A DNA stretch of 64,000 bases from Xylanibacter ruminicola (GCF_900142525.1 NZ_FRBD01000005.1:62001-126000), one strand, 5' to 3'. Positions 34,032 through 42,019 are shown, counted from the stretch's first letter. Program-made: numbers and translations. The notes: generated by a model not told the origin, from the sequence alone.

Positions 34032-34662
34032 AAAAAGATGAGAGAAAGTTTCGGAGCATATTGACGTCCTTGAGGGCGGGGGAGAGCTCGAACTTTGAGT
34101 TGAGATCGATGCCTATGCACTTAGGGTGATTAAATGCGCGGACGCGCTCGGCATCATCGGGACCGATGCCGCCACTGAGCAGGAATGGGGTGCTTCCGTG
34201 GTAGGCTTCGAGCACGCTCCAGTCGAACTTCTCACCGTTGCCACCAACCATCTTGCCCTTGGTGTCGAAGAGAAAGTAATCTACCACACCTTCGTAACGC
34301 TTGGTGGCCTCGAGATCGGCGGTAGTGGCAATATTGAGTGCCTTTATGATTTTAATAGAGGTAAGAGCGGAGAGGTGCGAGGTGAGTTGCGCTATGTAGC
34401 TGGGAGACTCCTGGCCGTGCAGCTGGATGATGTCGAGTGAGAAAGTCTCTGCCTGCGACATGACATCGCCGATGCTGGCATCTACGAACACGCCCACGCG
34501 CTTACAGTTCTTAGGGAGGTAAGCGGGCACCTCGCTGACGTAGCGGCTGGACTTTGGCCAAAAGATAAAGCCCATCCAGTCGATACCAAGCGCCTCGACC
34601 TCGCGGATGTTATCCACATCACGCATGCCACACACCTTGACGATATAATTGTCGGTAATCAT
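34030..34662 (-). CDS. trpF: Phosphoribosylanthranilate isomerase
   Basis: The 210-residue barrel has VKVCGMRD (catalytic Cys, about residue 10), WMGFIFWPKSSRYV, RVGVFVDASIGDV, LDIIQLHGQESP, and FLLSGGIGPDDAERV with GIDLNSKFE. It rearranges PRA to CdRP. A TTG three codons upstream lies in the repeat; the ATG at 34662 (MITDNYIVKVCG) is the better start. The heptamer array separates it from trpC. Confidence 0.96.
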   Translation of the reverse strand: MITDNYIVKVCGMRDVDNIREVEALGIDWMGFIFWPKSSRYVSEVPAYLPKNCKRVGVFVDASIGDVMSQAETFSLDIIQLHGQESPSYIAQLTSHLSALTSIKIIKALNIATTADLEATKRYEGVVDYFLFDTKGKMVGGNGEKFDWSVLEAYHGSTPFLLSGGIGPDDAERVRAFNHPKCIGIDLNSKFELSPALKDVNMLRNFLSSF

Positions 34663-34694
34663 AATTATCAATTATCAATTGTCAATTATCAATT
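34663..34694 (-). repeat. Heptamer tandem array (minus-strand unit aattgat) overlapping the trpC 3' end
   Basis: Four units plus 4 nt on the minus strand (aattgat, aattgac, aattgat, aattgat, aatt). It starts inside the last codons of trpC, supplies its TGA stop, and ends at the trpF ATG. Confidence 0.95.
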
Positions 34695-35476
34695 TTGCCG
34701 ATAAAATCGGCAAGCGCTTTACCTGGGTCGGGGGCCTTCATGAAGTTCTCGCCGATGAGAAAACCACGGAAGCCGGCGGCACGCAGGGCGCGAACGGTGT
34801 CGGGATTGCTGATGCCGCTCTCGCTGACCTTGACTGCATCGCGGGGCAGCAACTCGGCTAGGCGGAAAGAGTTTTGTACATCAGTAACGAACGAGCCGAG
34901 GTTGCGGTTGTTGATGCCGCACATGTCGGGCTCGAGGGCGGCGTAGTCCAGTTCGCTCTCAGCGTGCATCTCTAGCAGAACCTCCATGCCAAGCTCATGG
35001 GCTGTGCGCAGCAGCTGGCGGCACTCGACCAGCGTGAGGTCGGCGGCTATCAGCAGCACGGCGCTGGCACCACACAAGCGGGCTTGGAATAGCTGGTACT
35101 CGTCGATAACGAAGTTCTTGTAAAGTACGGGAATCTTGACACCGCTGCGGCGGGCGATGCTGATAAACTCATCGCAGCCACCAAAGTACTTCTCGTCGGC
35201 CAGTATGCTCAGTGCCGAAGCCCCGTTCTTCTGGTAGCTCAGGGGAATAACGTCGGCTCGCCCCTCTTCCTTGATCCAGCCCTTGGAGGGCGAGCGGCGC
35301 TTAAACTCGGCGATGATACCTGAGTCGGAAGCGGTGAGCGCCTCTTTCATCGAGGCTACGCCAAAGTCGAGGATGGCCTCCACGCGGCGATGTATCTCCG
35401 TCTCGCTCAGCTCCTGCTTAAAACGCTCTACCTCAACACGCTTGTGGGCTACTATCTCCTGTAAAATGTCTGCCAT
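34682..35476 (-). CDS. trpC: Indole-3-glycerol phosphate synthase
   Basis: The 264-residue protein has IIAEFKRRSPSKGWI, ALSILADEKYFGGCDEFI, VPVLYKNFVIDEYQLFQARLCGASAVLLIAA, the GINNRNLGSF loop, and VSESGISNPDTVRALRAAGFRGFLIGENFM. It decarboxylates and closes CdRP to indole-3-glycerol phosphate. The last residues (KIDN) and the stop codon come from the heptamer array. It lies 1 bp after trpD. Confidence 0.97.
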   Translation of the reverse strand: MADILQEIVAHKRVEVERFKQELSETEIHRRVEAILDFGVASMKEALTASDSGIIAEFKRRSPSKGWIKEEGRADVIPLSYQKNGASALSILADEKYFGGCDEFISIARRSGVKIPVLYKNFVIDEYQLFQARLCGASAVLLIAADLTLVECRQLLRTAHELGMEVLLEMHAESELDYAALEPDMCGINNRNLGSFVTDVQNSFRLAELLPRDAVKVSESGISNPDTVRALRAAGFRGFLIGENFMKAPDPGKALADFIGKIDN

Positions 35477-35477
35477 A

Positions 35478-36488
35478 TTAACTGTTCAGTTCTACAAATT
35501 TCTTGAAGGTGTGGAGGGCGGCGCCAGAGTCGATGCTCTCGCGGGCAATGGCAATGCACTCCTCGATACTCTTTTCGCCCTTCTCGAGCACCTGAATACC
35601 AAAGGCAGCGTTGGCCAGCACGATATTCTTCTGAGCGGGCAGGGCGCGGTTTTCGAGTACGCTGTCGAAGATGGCTGCTGCCTCCTCCTCGGTAGCACCA
35701 CCAACGAGTTCCTCGGGCTTGGCAATCTCGAAGCCCAGATCCTGTGGTTTGAAGATACGCTCGTACTGCTTGGTGGTAACCTTGAAGTCGCCGGTGAGCG
35801 AGATCTCATCGTAACCATCGATAGAGTTCACGATACCGTAGTCGATACCAATCTTCTGGTAAACCTGGTTGTACAGACGCATCTGGTCGAGGTTGGCAAC
35901 TCCTAAGAGTTGACAGCTAGGTTGGCTAGGATTAACCAGCGGGCCAAGCAGGTTGAAGATGGTGGGGAACTGCAGCGCCTTGCGGATGGGACCAACAAAC
36001 TTCATGGCCTTGGCAAAGAGCTGGGCGTGCAGATAAACGATGCCTGCCTCGTTGAGCGAGCGGTTCAGCTTGTCGATATCGTCGGTAAACTTGATGCCGT
36101 GGTGTGCAATAACGTTCGACGCACCTGAAACAGAGGTAGCTGCGTAGTTGCCGTGCTTAGCCACCTTGTAGCCAGCACCTGCAATGACGAAACAAGAGGT
36201 GGTAGAGATATTAAAGGTGTTCTTGCGGTCGCCACCGGTACCAACCACGTCGATGTAGCGGTCGGCATTGAGAATGGCGGGAACGCCTGTCTCCAGGATA
36301 CCATCGCGGAAGCCAAGCAGTTCGTCGACGGTAACGCCACGCATCTGCAGGGCTGTGAGCAGCGCTGTAATCTGCTCGGTGGGATACTCACTCTGTGTGA
36401 TACCAATCAGAATATTCTTCATTTCTTCACGAGACAGTTCCTCGTGGTTCAGCATCCTGTTCAGGATGTCTTTCATTGTCTGTGCCAT
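35478..36488 (-). CDS. trpD: Anthranilate phosphoribosyltransferase
   Basis: The 336-residue enzyme has the PRPP-binding VGTGGDRKNTFNISTTS (about residues 75-91), KHGNYAATSVSGASNVI, RKALQFPTIFNLLGPLVNPS, and GYDEISLTGDFKV. Upstream codons come from a TTG in the repeat and are rejected. ATGs at 36488 (MAQTMKDILNRM) and 36476 (MKDILNRM) are both possible; the latter matches the usual family N-terminus. Confidence 0.95.
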   Translation of the reverse strand: MAQTMKDILNRMLNHEELSREEMKNILIGITQSEYPTEQITALLTALQMRGVTVDELLGFRDGILETGVPAILNADRYIDVVGTGGDRKNTFNISTTSCFVIAGAGYKVAKHGNYAATSVSGASNVIAHHGIKFTDDIDKLNRSLNEAGIVYLHAQLFAKAMKFVGPIRKALQFPTIFNLLGPLVNPSQPSCQLLGVANLDQMRLYNQVYQKIGIDYGIVNSIDGYDEISLTGDFKVTTKQYERIFKPQDLGFEIAKPEELVGGATEEEAAAIFDSVLENRALPAQKNIVLANAAFGIQVLEKGEKSIEECIAIARESIDSGAALHTFKKFVELNS

Positions 36489-36497
36489 ATCTTTTTT

Positions 36498-36529
36498 AAT
36501 GTTCAATGTTCAATGTTCAATGTTCAATC
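36498..36529 (-). repeat. Heptamer tandem array (minus-strand unit attgaac), 32 nt
   Basis: Four units plus 4 nt between trpG and trpD, starting in the trpG stop codon. It has the same unit as the 53-nt array at 26545-26597. TGA recurs every 7 nt on the sense strand. Confidence 0.95.
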
Positions 36530-37091
36530 AAAGAAACATCCAGTTTTGCAGCATTTTCTTACCATCGGGGGTGAGCACACTCTCGGGGTGGAACTGTATG
36601 CCACGAATGTTCATCGTCTTGTGGCGCAGGGCCATGATCTGCCCCTCGTCACTCTCGGCAGTCACTTCCAGACAGTCGGGCAGTCCTTGGCGCGAAACCA
36701 CCCACGAGTGGTAGCGGCCGATGGTGATGTCGCGATTGATGCCGCTGAAGATGGGGTCATCGGCGATGATGTGACAAGGAGTAGCCACGCCATGGAACAC
36801 GGTGCTCAGGTTCTCGAGCTGGCCGCCAAAAGCCTCGCCAATGGCCTGATGCCCCAGACAAACACCCAAGATGGGCTTCTTGCCGGCATAGGTGCGGATG
36901 ACATCGAGTAAGAGTCCAGCTTCGCTGGGGATGCCAGGACCGGGAGAAAGGATAATCTTGTTGAACTGCTCGAGTTCTTCAAGTTGGAACTGGTCGTTGC
37001 GCAGCACGGTGACCTCGGCACCAAGCTCCTTGACCAAATGACTCAGGTTGTATGTAAACGAGTCGTAATTATCTATGATAACGATTTTCAT
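36528..37091 (-). CDS. trpG: Anthranilate synthase component II (glutamine amidotransferase)
   Basis: The 187-residue class I amidotransferase has NYDSFTYNLSHLV, ILSPGPGIPSEAG, the nucleophile Cys in PILGVCLGHQAIGEAFGG (about residue 80), and the His-x-Glu in GIQFHPESVLTPDG. It feeds ammonia to TrpE. The frame is open 25 codons upstream, but MKIVIIDNYDSF at 37091 is the family start. Confidence 0.97.
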   Translation of the reverse strand: MKIVIIDNYDSFTYNLSHLVKELGAEVTVLRNDQFQLEELEQFNKIILSPGPGIPSEAGLLLDVIRTYAGKKPILGVCLGHQAIGEAFGGQLENLSTVFHGVATPCHIIADDPIFSGINRDITIGRYHSWVVSRQGLPDCLEVTAESDEGQIMALRHKTMNIRGIQFHPESVLTPDGKKMLQNWMFL

Positions 37092-37101
37092 AATTGTTAA
37101 T

Positions 37102-37121
37102 CCGTAAAATCCGTAGGTTTT
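37102..37121. repeat. 9-nt tandem repeat (ccgtaaaat) between trpE and trpG
   Basis: This 20-mer is the exact reverse complement of 28682-28701 upstream of metF. It fills most of the 34-bp trpE-trpG spacer. Confidence 0.85.
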
Positions 37122-37125
37122 AATA

Positions 37126-38517
37126 TCACATCTTCTCTGCCATAAGGATAGCGCGGCGCAGGGCACCGAGCTTGTTGTTTACCTCCTGCAGTTCGTACTC
37201 TTCATCGCTCTTGGCCACGATGCCGCCGCCAGCCTGGAACCACAGTTCGCCGTTACGCGAGACAAAAGTGCGGATGGTGATGGCCTGATTCAGCGAGCCA
37301 TCGAGACCGATGTAGCCGATGCAACCACCGTAAGCACCGCGGTTGTGTGGCTCGTACTCCGAGATGAGCTGCATGGCGCGAACCTTGGGCGCACCTGAGA
37401 GTGTTCCGGCGGGGAAGGTATCGATAAATGCCTTGATAGGATCGGCACCTTCGTCGAGCTCGCCACTCACGCGAGAAACGAGGTGGATCACGTGCGAGTA
37501 ATACTGCAGGTCCTTGTAGAAGTCTACCTTCACGCCATGACAGTTACGGCTGAGGTCGTTGCGGGCTAGGTCTACCAGCATCACATGCTCGGCATTCTCC
37601 TTAGGATCGTTGCGCAGGTATTCGGCACCTTTGCGGTCGGCCTCGGCATCGCCTGTACGCTTGGTGGTACCGGCAATCGGGTCGATGTAAGCCTTGCGAC
37701 CCTCTATGCGGCAGTGTGTCTCGGGACTTGAACCGAAGATGCGGAAACCACCGAAGTCGAAGTAGAACAGATATGGTGAAGGGTTGATGCTGCGCAGGGC
37801 ACGGTAGAGCTTAAAGTCGTCGCCCTCGTAGCTCTGGATGAAACGGCGCGACAGCACAATCTGGAATACATCTCCACGCAGACAGTGCTTAATGCCTAAT
37901 CGGATGTTGGCCTTGTGCTCCTCATCGGTCAACGTAGAGCGTACATCGCCCACGGGATGGAAATCGTAAGCCTTCACGTTGGCCTTGTTCATAGCTCGCA
38001 TCACGTCGTCTATCTTCTGTTCGCCATCAAGACTGATGAGCTTCAGCGTGTTATTAAAGTGGTCGAACACAATCACTACCTTATATAATATGTACAGCAG
38101 GTCGGGCGCATCGTTCTTGGCCTGAGTCTCATCTTTTACGGGGATGTCCTCGAAATAGCGTACAGCATTGAACGAGGTGTAGCCGAAGAGACCGCAAGTC
38201 TTGGCATCGTCGCCAGTTACCTCGATGTGGTCTATCAGCTGGTGGATAGCCTTATCAGAGCGATACTCCTTATTAACCTCGTGTTGGAAAGTGCTGCCAT
38301 CGGGATATGTAACAGTAGTCATTCCGTGACCGATAGCTACGCTAGCCATAGGCTCAATGCCGATGAACGAACGAGAGTTATCCTTCTCGTGGTAGTCTGA
38401 ACTCTCCATCAGAGCGCTCTGTGGATAGAGGTCGCGCAGACGCATATACACGCCCACTGGGGTATATAAATCCGCCAGGATGGTCTTCGAAGTCGTCGTA
38501 TATTTGAAAGTATTCAT
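37126..38517 (-). CDS. trpE: Anthranilate synthase component I
   Basis: The 463-residue chorismate-binding enzyme has GLFGYTSFNAVRYFED, VFQIVLSRRFIQSYEG, SPYLFYFDFGGFRIFGSSPETHCRIEGRK, IAGTTKRTG, HVMLVDLARNDLSR, and AGTLSGAPKVRAMQLI. With TrpG it makes anthranilate and is the committed, feedback-inhibited step. MNTFKYTTTSKTI at 38517 is chosen over a start 12 codons upstream. It follows trpB after 35 bp. Confidence 0.97.
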   Translation of the reverse strand: MNTFKYTTTSKTILADLYTPVGVYMRLRDLYPQSALMESSDYHEKDNSRSFIGIEPMASVAIGHGMTTVTYPDGSTFQHEVNKEYRSDKAIHQLIDHIEVTGDDAKTCGLFGYTSFNAVRYFEDIPVKDETQAKNDAPDLLYILYKVVIVFDHFNNTLKLISLDGEQKIDDVMRAMNKANVKAYDFHPVGDVRSTLTDEEHKANIRLGIKHCLRGDVFQIVLSRRFIQSYEGDDFKLYRALRSINPSPYLFYFDFGGFRIFGSSPETHCRIEGRKAYIDPIAGTTKRTGDAEADRKGAEYLRNDPKENAEHVMLVDLARNDLSRNCHGVKVDFYKDLQYYSHVIHLVSRVSGELDEGADPIKAFIDTFPAGTLSGAPKVRAMQLISEYEPHNRGAYGGCIGYIGLDGSLNQAITIRTFVSRNGELWFQAGGGIVAKSDEEYELQEVNNKLGALRRAILMAEKM

Positions 38518-38552
38518 AATATTATTATTTAATATAGCCGTAGGTAAAATCA

Positions 38553-39758
38553 TTAAAAATTACCGTATTCTTTTGCCATTGCCTTATTTTTAAGGTATGT
38601 CTCTACGTCCTTGTCGCCGCGGCCTGAGACGGTGAGCACTACCACATCGTCTTTCTTGAATGTGAGCTTGCTGAGGGCTGCGATGGCGTGGGCACTCTCG
38701 ATGGCGGGGATGATACCCTCCATGCGAGTGAGCTCGTAGCCGGCATAGATAGCTTCGTCGTCGTTAATAGAAAGTACCTTGGTGCGACCTTTCTTGGCCA
38801 TGTTGCAATGCATAGGACCAACGCCTGGGTAATCCAATCCGGCTGAGATGGTGAAGGCCTCCTGAATTTGTCCGTCCTCATCCTGCATCACCAACATCTT
38901 GGCGCCGTGCAGAATGCCGGTGGTTCCCTTATGGATAGTAGCAGCGGTGTAATCGGTCTGCCAACCATGACCGCCTGCCTCTGAGAGTACGATGTTTACG
39001 CGCTCGTCGTTCACATAGTGGTAGATGGTGCCAGCAGCGTTAGATCCACCGCCGATGCAAGCGATGAGATAGTCGGGATAGTCGCGACCAATCTTCTCCT
39101 GGAGTTGCCATTTGATTTCTTCGCTGATGACGCTCTGCATGCGAGCCACAAGGTCAGGGTAGGGGTGCGGACCCATGGTTGAACCTACGATATAGAAGGT
39201 GTCGGCAGGATGACAGCACCAGTCGCGGATAGCCTCTGAGCAGGCGTCTGAAAGCGTCATGTTACCCGTGCGAACGGGATGAACTTCGGCCCCCAGCATC
39301 TTCATACGCTCTACGTTGGTGTGCTGGCGCTCTACATCGGTAGCACCCATAAACACCTCGCACTTCATGTTCATCAGTGCGCATACGGTGGCTGTGGCCA
39401 CACCATGCTGTCCGGCTCCGGTCTCAGCGATGATGCGGGTCTTGCCCATACGCTTAGCCAGCAGAATCTGACCGATGGTGTTGTTGATTTTGTGAGCACC
39501 GGTGTGGTTCAGGTCTTCGCGCTTCAGGTAGAGTTGGCAACCGTACTTCTCACTCATTCTCTCAGCAAAGTAGAGAGGCGATGGGCGACCTACATAGTCC
39601 TTGAGCAGCGCATGATACTCCTGCTTGAACTCAGGACTCTCGATGATAGGAAGATAAGCATCCTGCAGATCGTGAACACACTTGTAGAGTATCTCGGGTA
39701 CGTAAGCACCGCCGAACTCTCCGTAAAAACCTCTCTCGTCAGCAAAATAATTTTCCAT
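38553..39758 (-). CDS. trpB: Tryptophan synthase beta subunit
   Basis: The 401-residue PLP enzyme has GEFGGAYVPEIL, LKREDLNHTGAHKINNTIGQ with the PLP Lys (about residue 88), GAGQHGVATATVCAL, IACIGGGSNAAGTIYHY, and LTVSGRGDKDVETY. It condenses indole with serine. It is the first structural gene, 32 bp behind the attenuator terminator, so it is the gene most directly exposed to attenuation. Confidence 0.98.
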   Translation of the reverse strand: MENYFADERGFYGEFGGAYVPEILYKCVHDLQDAYLPIIESPEFKQEYHALLKDYVGRPSPLYFAERMSEKYGCQLYLKREDLNHTGAHKINNTIGQILLAKRMGKTRIIAETGAGQHGVATATVCALMNMKCEVFMGATDVERQHTNVERMKMLGAEVHPVRTGNMTLSDACSEAIRDWCCHPADTFYIVGSTMGPHPYPDLVARMQSVISEEIKWQLQEKIGRDYPDYLIACIGGGSNAAGTIYHYVNDERVNIVLSEAGGHGWQTDYTAATIHKGTTGILHGAKMLVMQDEDGQIQEAFTISAGLDYPGVGPMHCNMAKKGRTKVLSINDDEAIYAGYELTRMEGIIPAIESAHAIAALSKLTFKKDDVVVLTVSGRGDKDVETYLKNKAMAKEYGNF

Positions 39759-39762
39759 ATAT

Positions 39763-39790
39763 CTTAATTCTTAATTCTTAACTCTTAACT
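39763..39790 (-). repeat. Heptamer tandem array (cttaatt/cttaact) between the trp attenuator and trpB
   Basis: Four 7-nt units fill the space between the attenuator T-run and the trpB ATG. The transcribed strand reads agttaag and aattaag, with a TAA in each unit. Confidence 0.92.
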
Positions 39791-39820
39791 AAAAAAGACT
39801 CGCCGCAGTCGCGACGAGCC
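39791..39820 (-). terminator. trp operon attenuator terminator
   Basis: On the minus strand, a 10-bp stem (39811-39820 with 39797-39806, two G-U pairs) with loop GACT is followed by six T (39791-39796). Its loop-side segment TCGCGACTG (39806-39814) can pair instead with CAGTCGCGA just after the leader peptide (39857-39865), an exact 9-bp antiterminator. Confidence 0.9.
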
Positions 39821-39866
39821 TTCTATATATCTTATATGTATACACGGCTATGAGCCTCGCGACTGT

Positions 39867-39914
39867 TTAATCTCGAGAGCGCCACCACCAAAAGTTGTTC
39901 TGTATACACATCAT
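39867..39914 (-). CDS. trpL: trp operon leader peptide
   Basis: The minus strand encodes MMCIQNNFWWWRSRD and then TAA. Three consecutive Trp codons (39882-39890) followed by two Arg codons are the signature of a Trp-sensing leader peptide. The second ATG (39911) is an alternative start, giving 14 residues. The antiterminator strand begins 2 nt beyond the stop codon, so a ribosome stalled at the Trp codons would leave it free, while one finishing the peptide would cover it. The leader starts about 20 nt after the predicted transcription start. Confidence 0.92.
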   Translation of the reverse strand: MMCIQNNFWWWRSRD

Positions 39915-39939
39915 ATTTCTACTTTTTTTTCTTCGGCTG

Positions 39940-39971
39940 CAAAAGTATATATATTATTTCAATCTGCCAAA
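39940..39971 (-). promoter_or_regulatory. Promoter of the trp operon
   Basis: On the minus strand, TTTG (39968-39971), a 20-bp spacer and TACTTTTG (39940-39947) followed by CAGCC. Confidence 0.85.
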
Positions 39972-40081
39972 CTTTTTGCCAACTTTTTTATAAAATGAAA
40001 GCAAAAAGTGTGTTTTGCTTACAAAAAGTAGGCGGTGAAAGTGTGTAAAAAACACAGATAACTAAATTTTTCTTGTTTTTA

Positions 40082-40113
40082 TTTGTTTATTCTAGAAATA
40101 GTTCGTATATTTG
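40082..40113 (+). promoter_or_regulatory. Promoter of the caspase-like gene
   Basis: TTTG (40082-40085), a 20-bp spacer and TATATTTG (40106-40113) followed by CAGC, 34 bp before the ATG. Confidence 0.82.
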
Positions 40114-40147
40114 CAGCGATAGAATAACCCTATAAATAATAAATGTT

Positions 40148-41146
40148 ATGAAACGACTGTTTATTATAACCTTAGTTTTTGCCACGATGACTCAGATGGG
40201 ATGGGCTCAGAGAGATGTGGATACGTATGTGGCAGTAAACGAAGAACAAGACCCTAACACCTTCGCGGTCATCATTTCGAACGAGCATTACAAGCATGAG
40301 GCTGGTGTGCCATTCGCTCTGAACGATGGTGCTATTTTTAAGCGCTATCTGATGAAAACACTGGGTGTGCCCGAGCAGAATATTAAATATGTACCTGATG
40401 CATCGCTTAACGACATGAACTATAATTTGGCGTGGTTGGAAAAGGTTATCAACGTCAAGAAGAATGAGGCACGTGCCATTGTTTACTACAGCGGACATGG
40501 TATGCCCGATGAAGATAGTAAGAAGGCATATTTGCTGCCTGTTGACGGCTATAGCACTGAGCCAACAAGCGGTCTGAGTACCGAGGCACTGTATAAGCGC
40601 TTGGGGGCCATGCCATCGTCGCAGACGCTTGTATTCCTAGATGCCTGCTTCAGCGGATCAAAGCGCGAAGGCGACATGATGAAGGCCGCCCGTGGTGTAG
40701 CCATCAAAGCAAAAAGTGCTCCTGTAACAGGAAAAATGGTTGTGTTCTCGGCTGCTCAAGGTAACGAGACCGCTTATCCTCTCAACACGAAAGAACATGG
40801 TATGTTTACTTACTTTCTGCTGGAGAAACTACAGAAGACAGGTGGTGCAGTAACACTAGGCGAACTGAGTGAGTATGTGACAAAGAATGTAGCAGAGACT
40901 TCGATTATAACGAACGATAAGAGTCAGACTCCAACTGTAACGGCCCCTGTGGGCTCGAATGATTGGCGCAACTGGAAGATGGCTAATAATGCCGCTAAGA
41001 AATTTGAGACTCTGCCAAAATTCGTGCCAGCTGCTCAGACTCCTGCTGCCGGCCAGAATGGGCAGCAGGCTGAACCCGCAAAGCACAAGCCTGCAGTGAA
41101 GTCGATTCTGAAGAAAAGGAACTCAACGACAACAAGTGCAGAATAA
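40148..41146 (+). CDS. Secreted caspase-family (C14) peptidase
   Basis: The 332-residue protein has a signal peptide (MKRLFIITLVFATMTQMGWAQ) and a caspase p20-like domain (about residues 35-245). The catalytic dyad is clear: His117 in IVYYSGHGMPDED and Cys167 in LVFLDACFSGSKR. The C-terminal 60 residues are Lys/Pro/Ala-rich and probably disordered. Prokaryotic caspases often cleave after Arg or Lys; specificity here is unknown. The signal peptide places it in the periplasm or at the outer membrane. A second exported protein gene follows after 30 bp. Confidence 0.9.
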   Translation: MKRLFIITLVFATMTQMGWAQRDVDTYVAVNEEQDPNTFAVIISNEHYKHEAGVPFALNDGAIFKRYLMKTLGVPEQNIKYVPDASLNDMNYNLAWLEKVINVKKNEARAIVYYSGHGMPDEDSKKAYLLPVDGYSTEPTSGLSTEALYKRLGAMPSSQTLVFLDACFSGSKREGDMMKAARGVAIKAKSAPVTGKMVVFSAAQGNETAYPLNTKEHGMFTYFLLEKLQKTGGAVTLGELSEYVTKNVAETSIITNDKSQTPTVTAPVGSNDWRNWKMANNAAKKFETLPKFVPAAQTPAAGQNGQQAEPAKHKPAVKSILKKRNSTTTSAE

Positions 41147-41176
41147 CTAAATATCTAATTAAAAAATTAATCTAAG

Positions 41177-42016
41177 ATGAAAAAGCTTTTTGTTATGGCA
41201 GCTATGCTGCTGAGTGTAGTAGGCTCTATGGCACAAGAAGGAAAACAGATGGTGCTTGTAGAGAAGTTCGTTAATAAGAGTAGTGCAAACGATGCGGTTG
41301 CAAATACGCTACAGCAATCTATCGTATCAGGTCTTGTAGGTACGAAAAGATTGGACGTTGTTGATGCCGCTACTATGGTTGATCTGCCTACAGTGAAGAA
41401 CGACCTGTTGGTTTATCTGAACGAGAATGGTATCGGTTGGATGGTAGAGGGTATTCTGAACTCTGTCAGCAGCGCTAAAAAGTCGATGACTATTAGTGGT
41501 AAAACCTCTTATTATTATGAGGGTAACGTGAACTATACGCTTACATTGATTAATACAGAGTCTGGCTTCACCGTTATTTCTGAGACCCTTACAGACAGCA
41601 GTACAGGTGACTCGGAGACTGAGGCTATCACAGCAGCTGCTAACGATGCCAAGAAGCGTATGGAACGTTTCGTTCAGAATAACTTCAAGGTAGAGGCTAC
41701 TATCAAGGCTCTTGACGAGGTTGACGCTAAGAAGGGCGTGAAGACCTGCTATGTTAGCATTGGTAGCGATATGGGCGTTGAGAAGGGCCAGATATTCGAA
41801 GTATTCGCTCAGATTCAGGTAGCTGGCGAGAATGTCGACCGCAAGATTGGTGAAGTAAAAGTGCTGGAAGTTGTTAGTGGCACAATGTCTCGCTGCTCTA
41901 CAAAGGACGGTGGCCCTGCCATCAAGAATGCTTTCGAGAATCAGCAGAAGATTACCGTACGTAGCCGCGCTAAGAAGGATGTGTTAGGCGGCTTTGGCGG
42001 TCTGATTAAGTTGTAA
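41177..42016 (+). CDS. Exported CsgG/LpoB-like protein, unknown function
   Basis: The 279-residue protein has a signal peptide (MKKLFVMAAMLLSVVGSMAQ). The body resembles the CsgG/LpoB/TolB-N type of alpha/beta fold: MVLVEKFVNKSS, a TLQQSIVSGLVGTKRLDVVDA segment, and a long beta-stretch (SYYYEGNVNYTLTLINTESGFTVISETL). The C-terminal part (GSDMGVEKGQIFEVFAQIQVAGENVDRKIGEVKVLEV) looks like a beta-barrel lobe. The fold call is by pattern only. It is paired with the caspase-like gene and followed by a terminator. Confidence 0.65.
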   Translation: MKKLFVMAAMLLSVVGSMAQEGKQMVLVEKFVNKSSANDAVANTLQQSIVSGLVGTKRLDVVDAATMVDLPTVKNDLLVYLNENGIGWMVEGILNSVSSAKKSMTISGKTSYYYEGNVNYTLTLINTESGFTVISETLTDSSTGDSETEAITAAANDAKKRMERFVQNNFKVEATIKALDEVDAKKGVKTCYVSIGSDMGVEKGQIFEVFAQIQVAGENVDRKIGEVKVLEVVSGTMSRCSTKDGGPAIKNAFENQQKITVRSRAKKDVLGGFGGLIKL

Positions 42017-42019
42017 GAA

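Noticed and set aside
34663..34671. TTG start adding three residues to TrpF
   Set aside because: It lies in the repeat array; the ATG at 34662 gives the family N-terminus.
26545..36529. The attgaac and aattgat arrays read as CRISPR repeats
   Set aside because: Units are 7 nt without spacers, and no cas genes are present in the window.
39759..40147. T-box or TRAP-type control of the trp operon
   Set aside because: No T-box sequence or GAG/TAG triplet series is seen; the Trp-rich leader peptide with antiterminator/terminator explains the region.
40148..42016. Caspase-like pair as a canonical anti-phage system
   Set aside because: Both proteins have signal peptides and no sensor, nucleotide cyclase or gasdermin gene is adjacent, so a cytoplasmic defence role is not supported.
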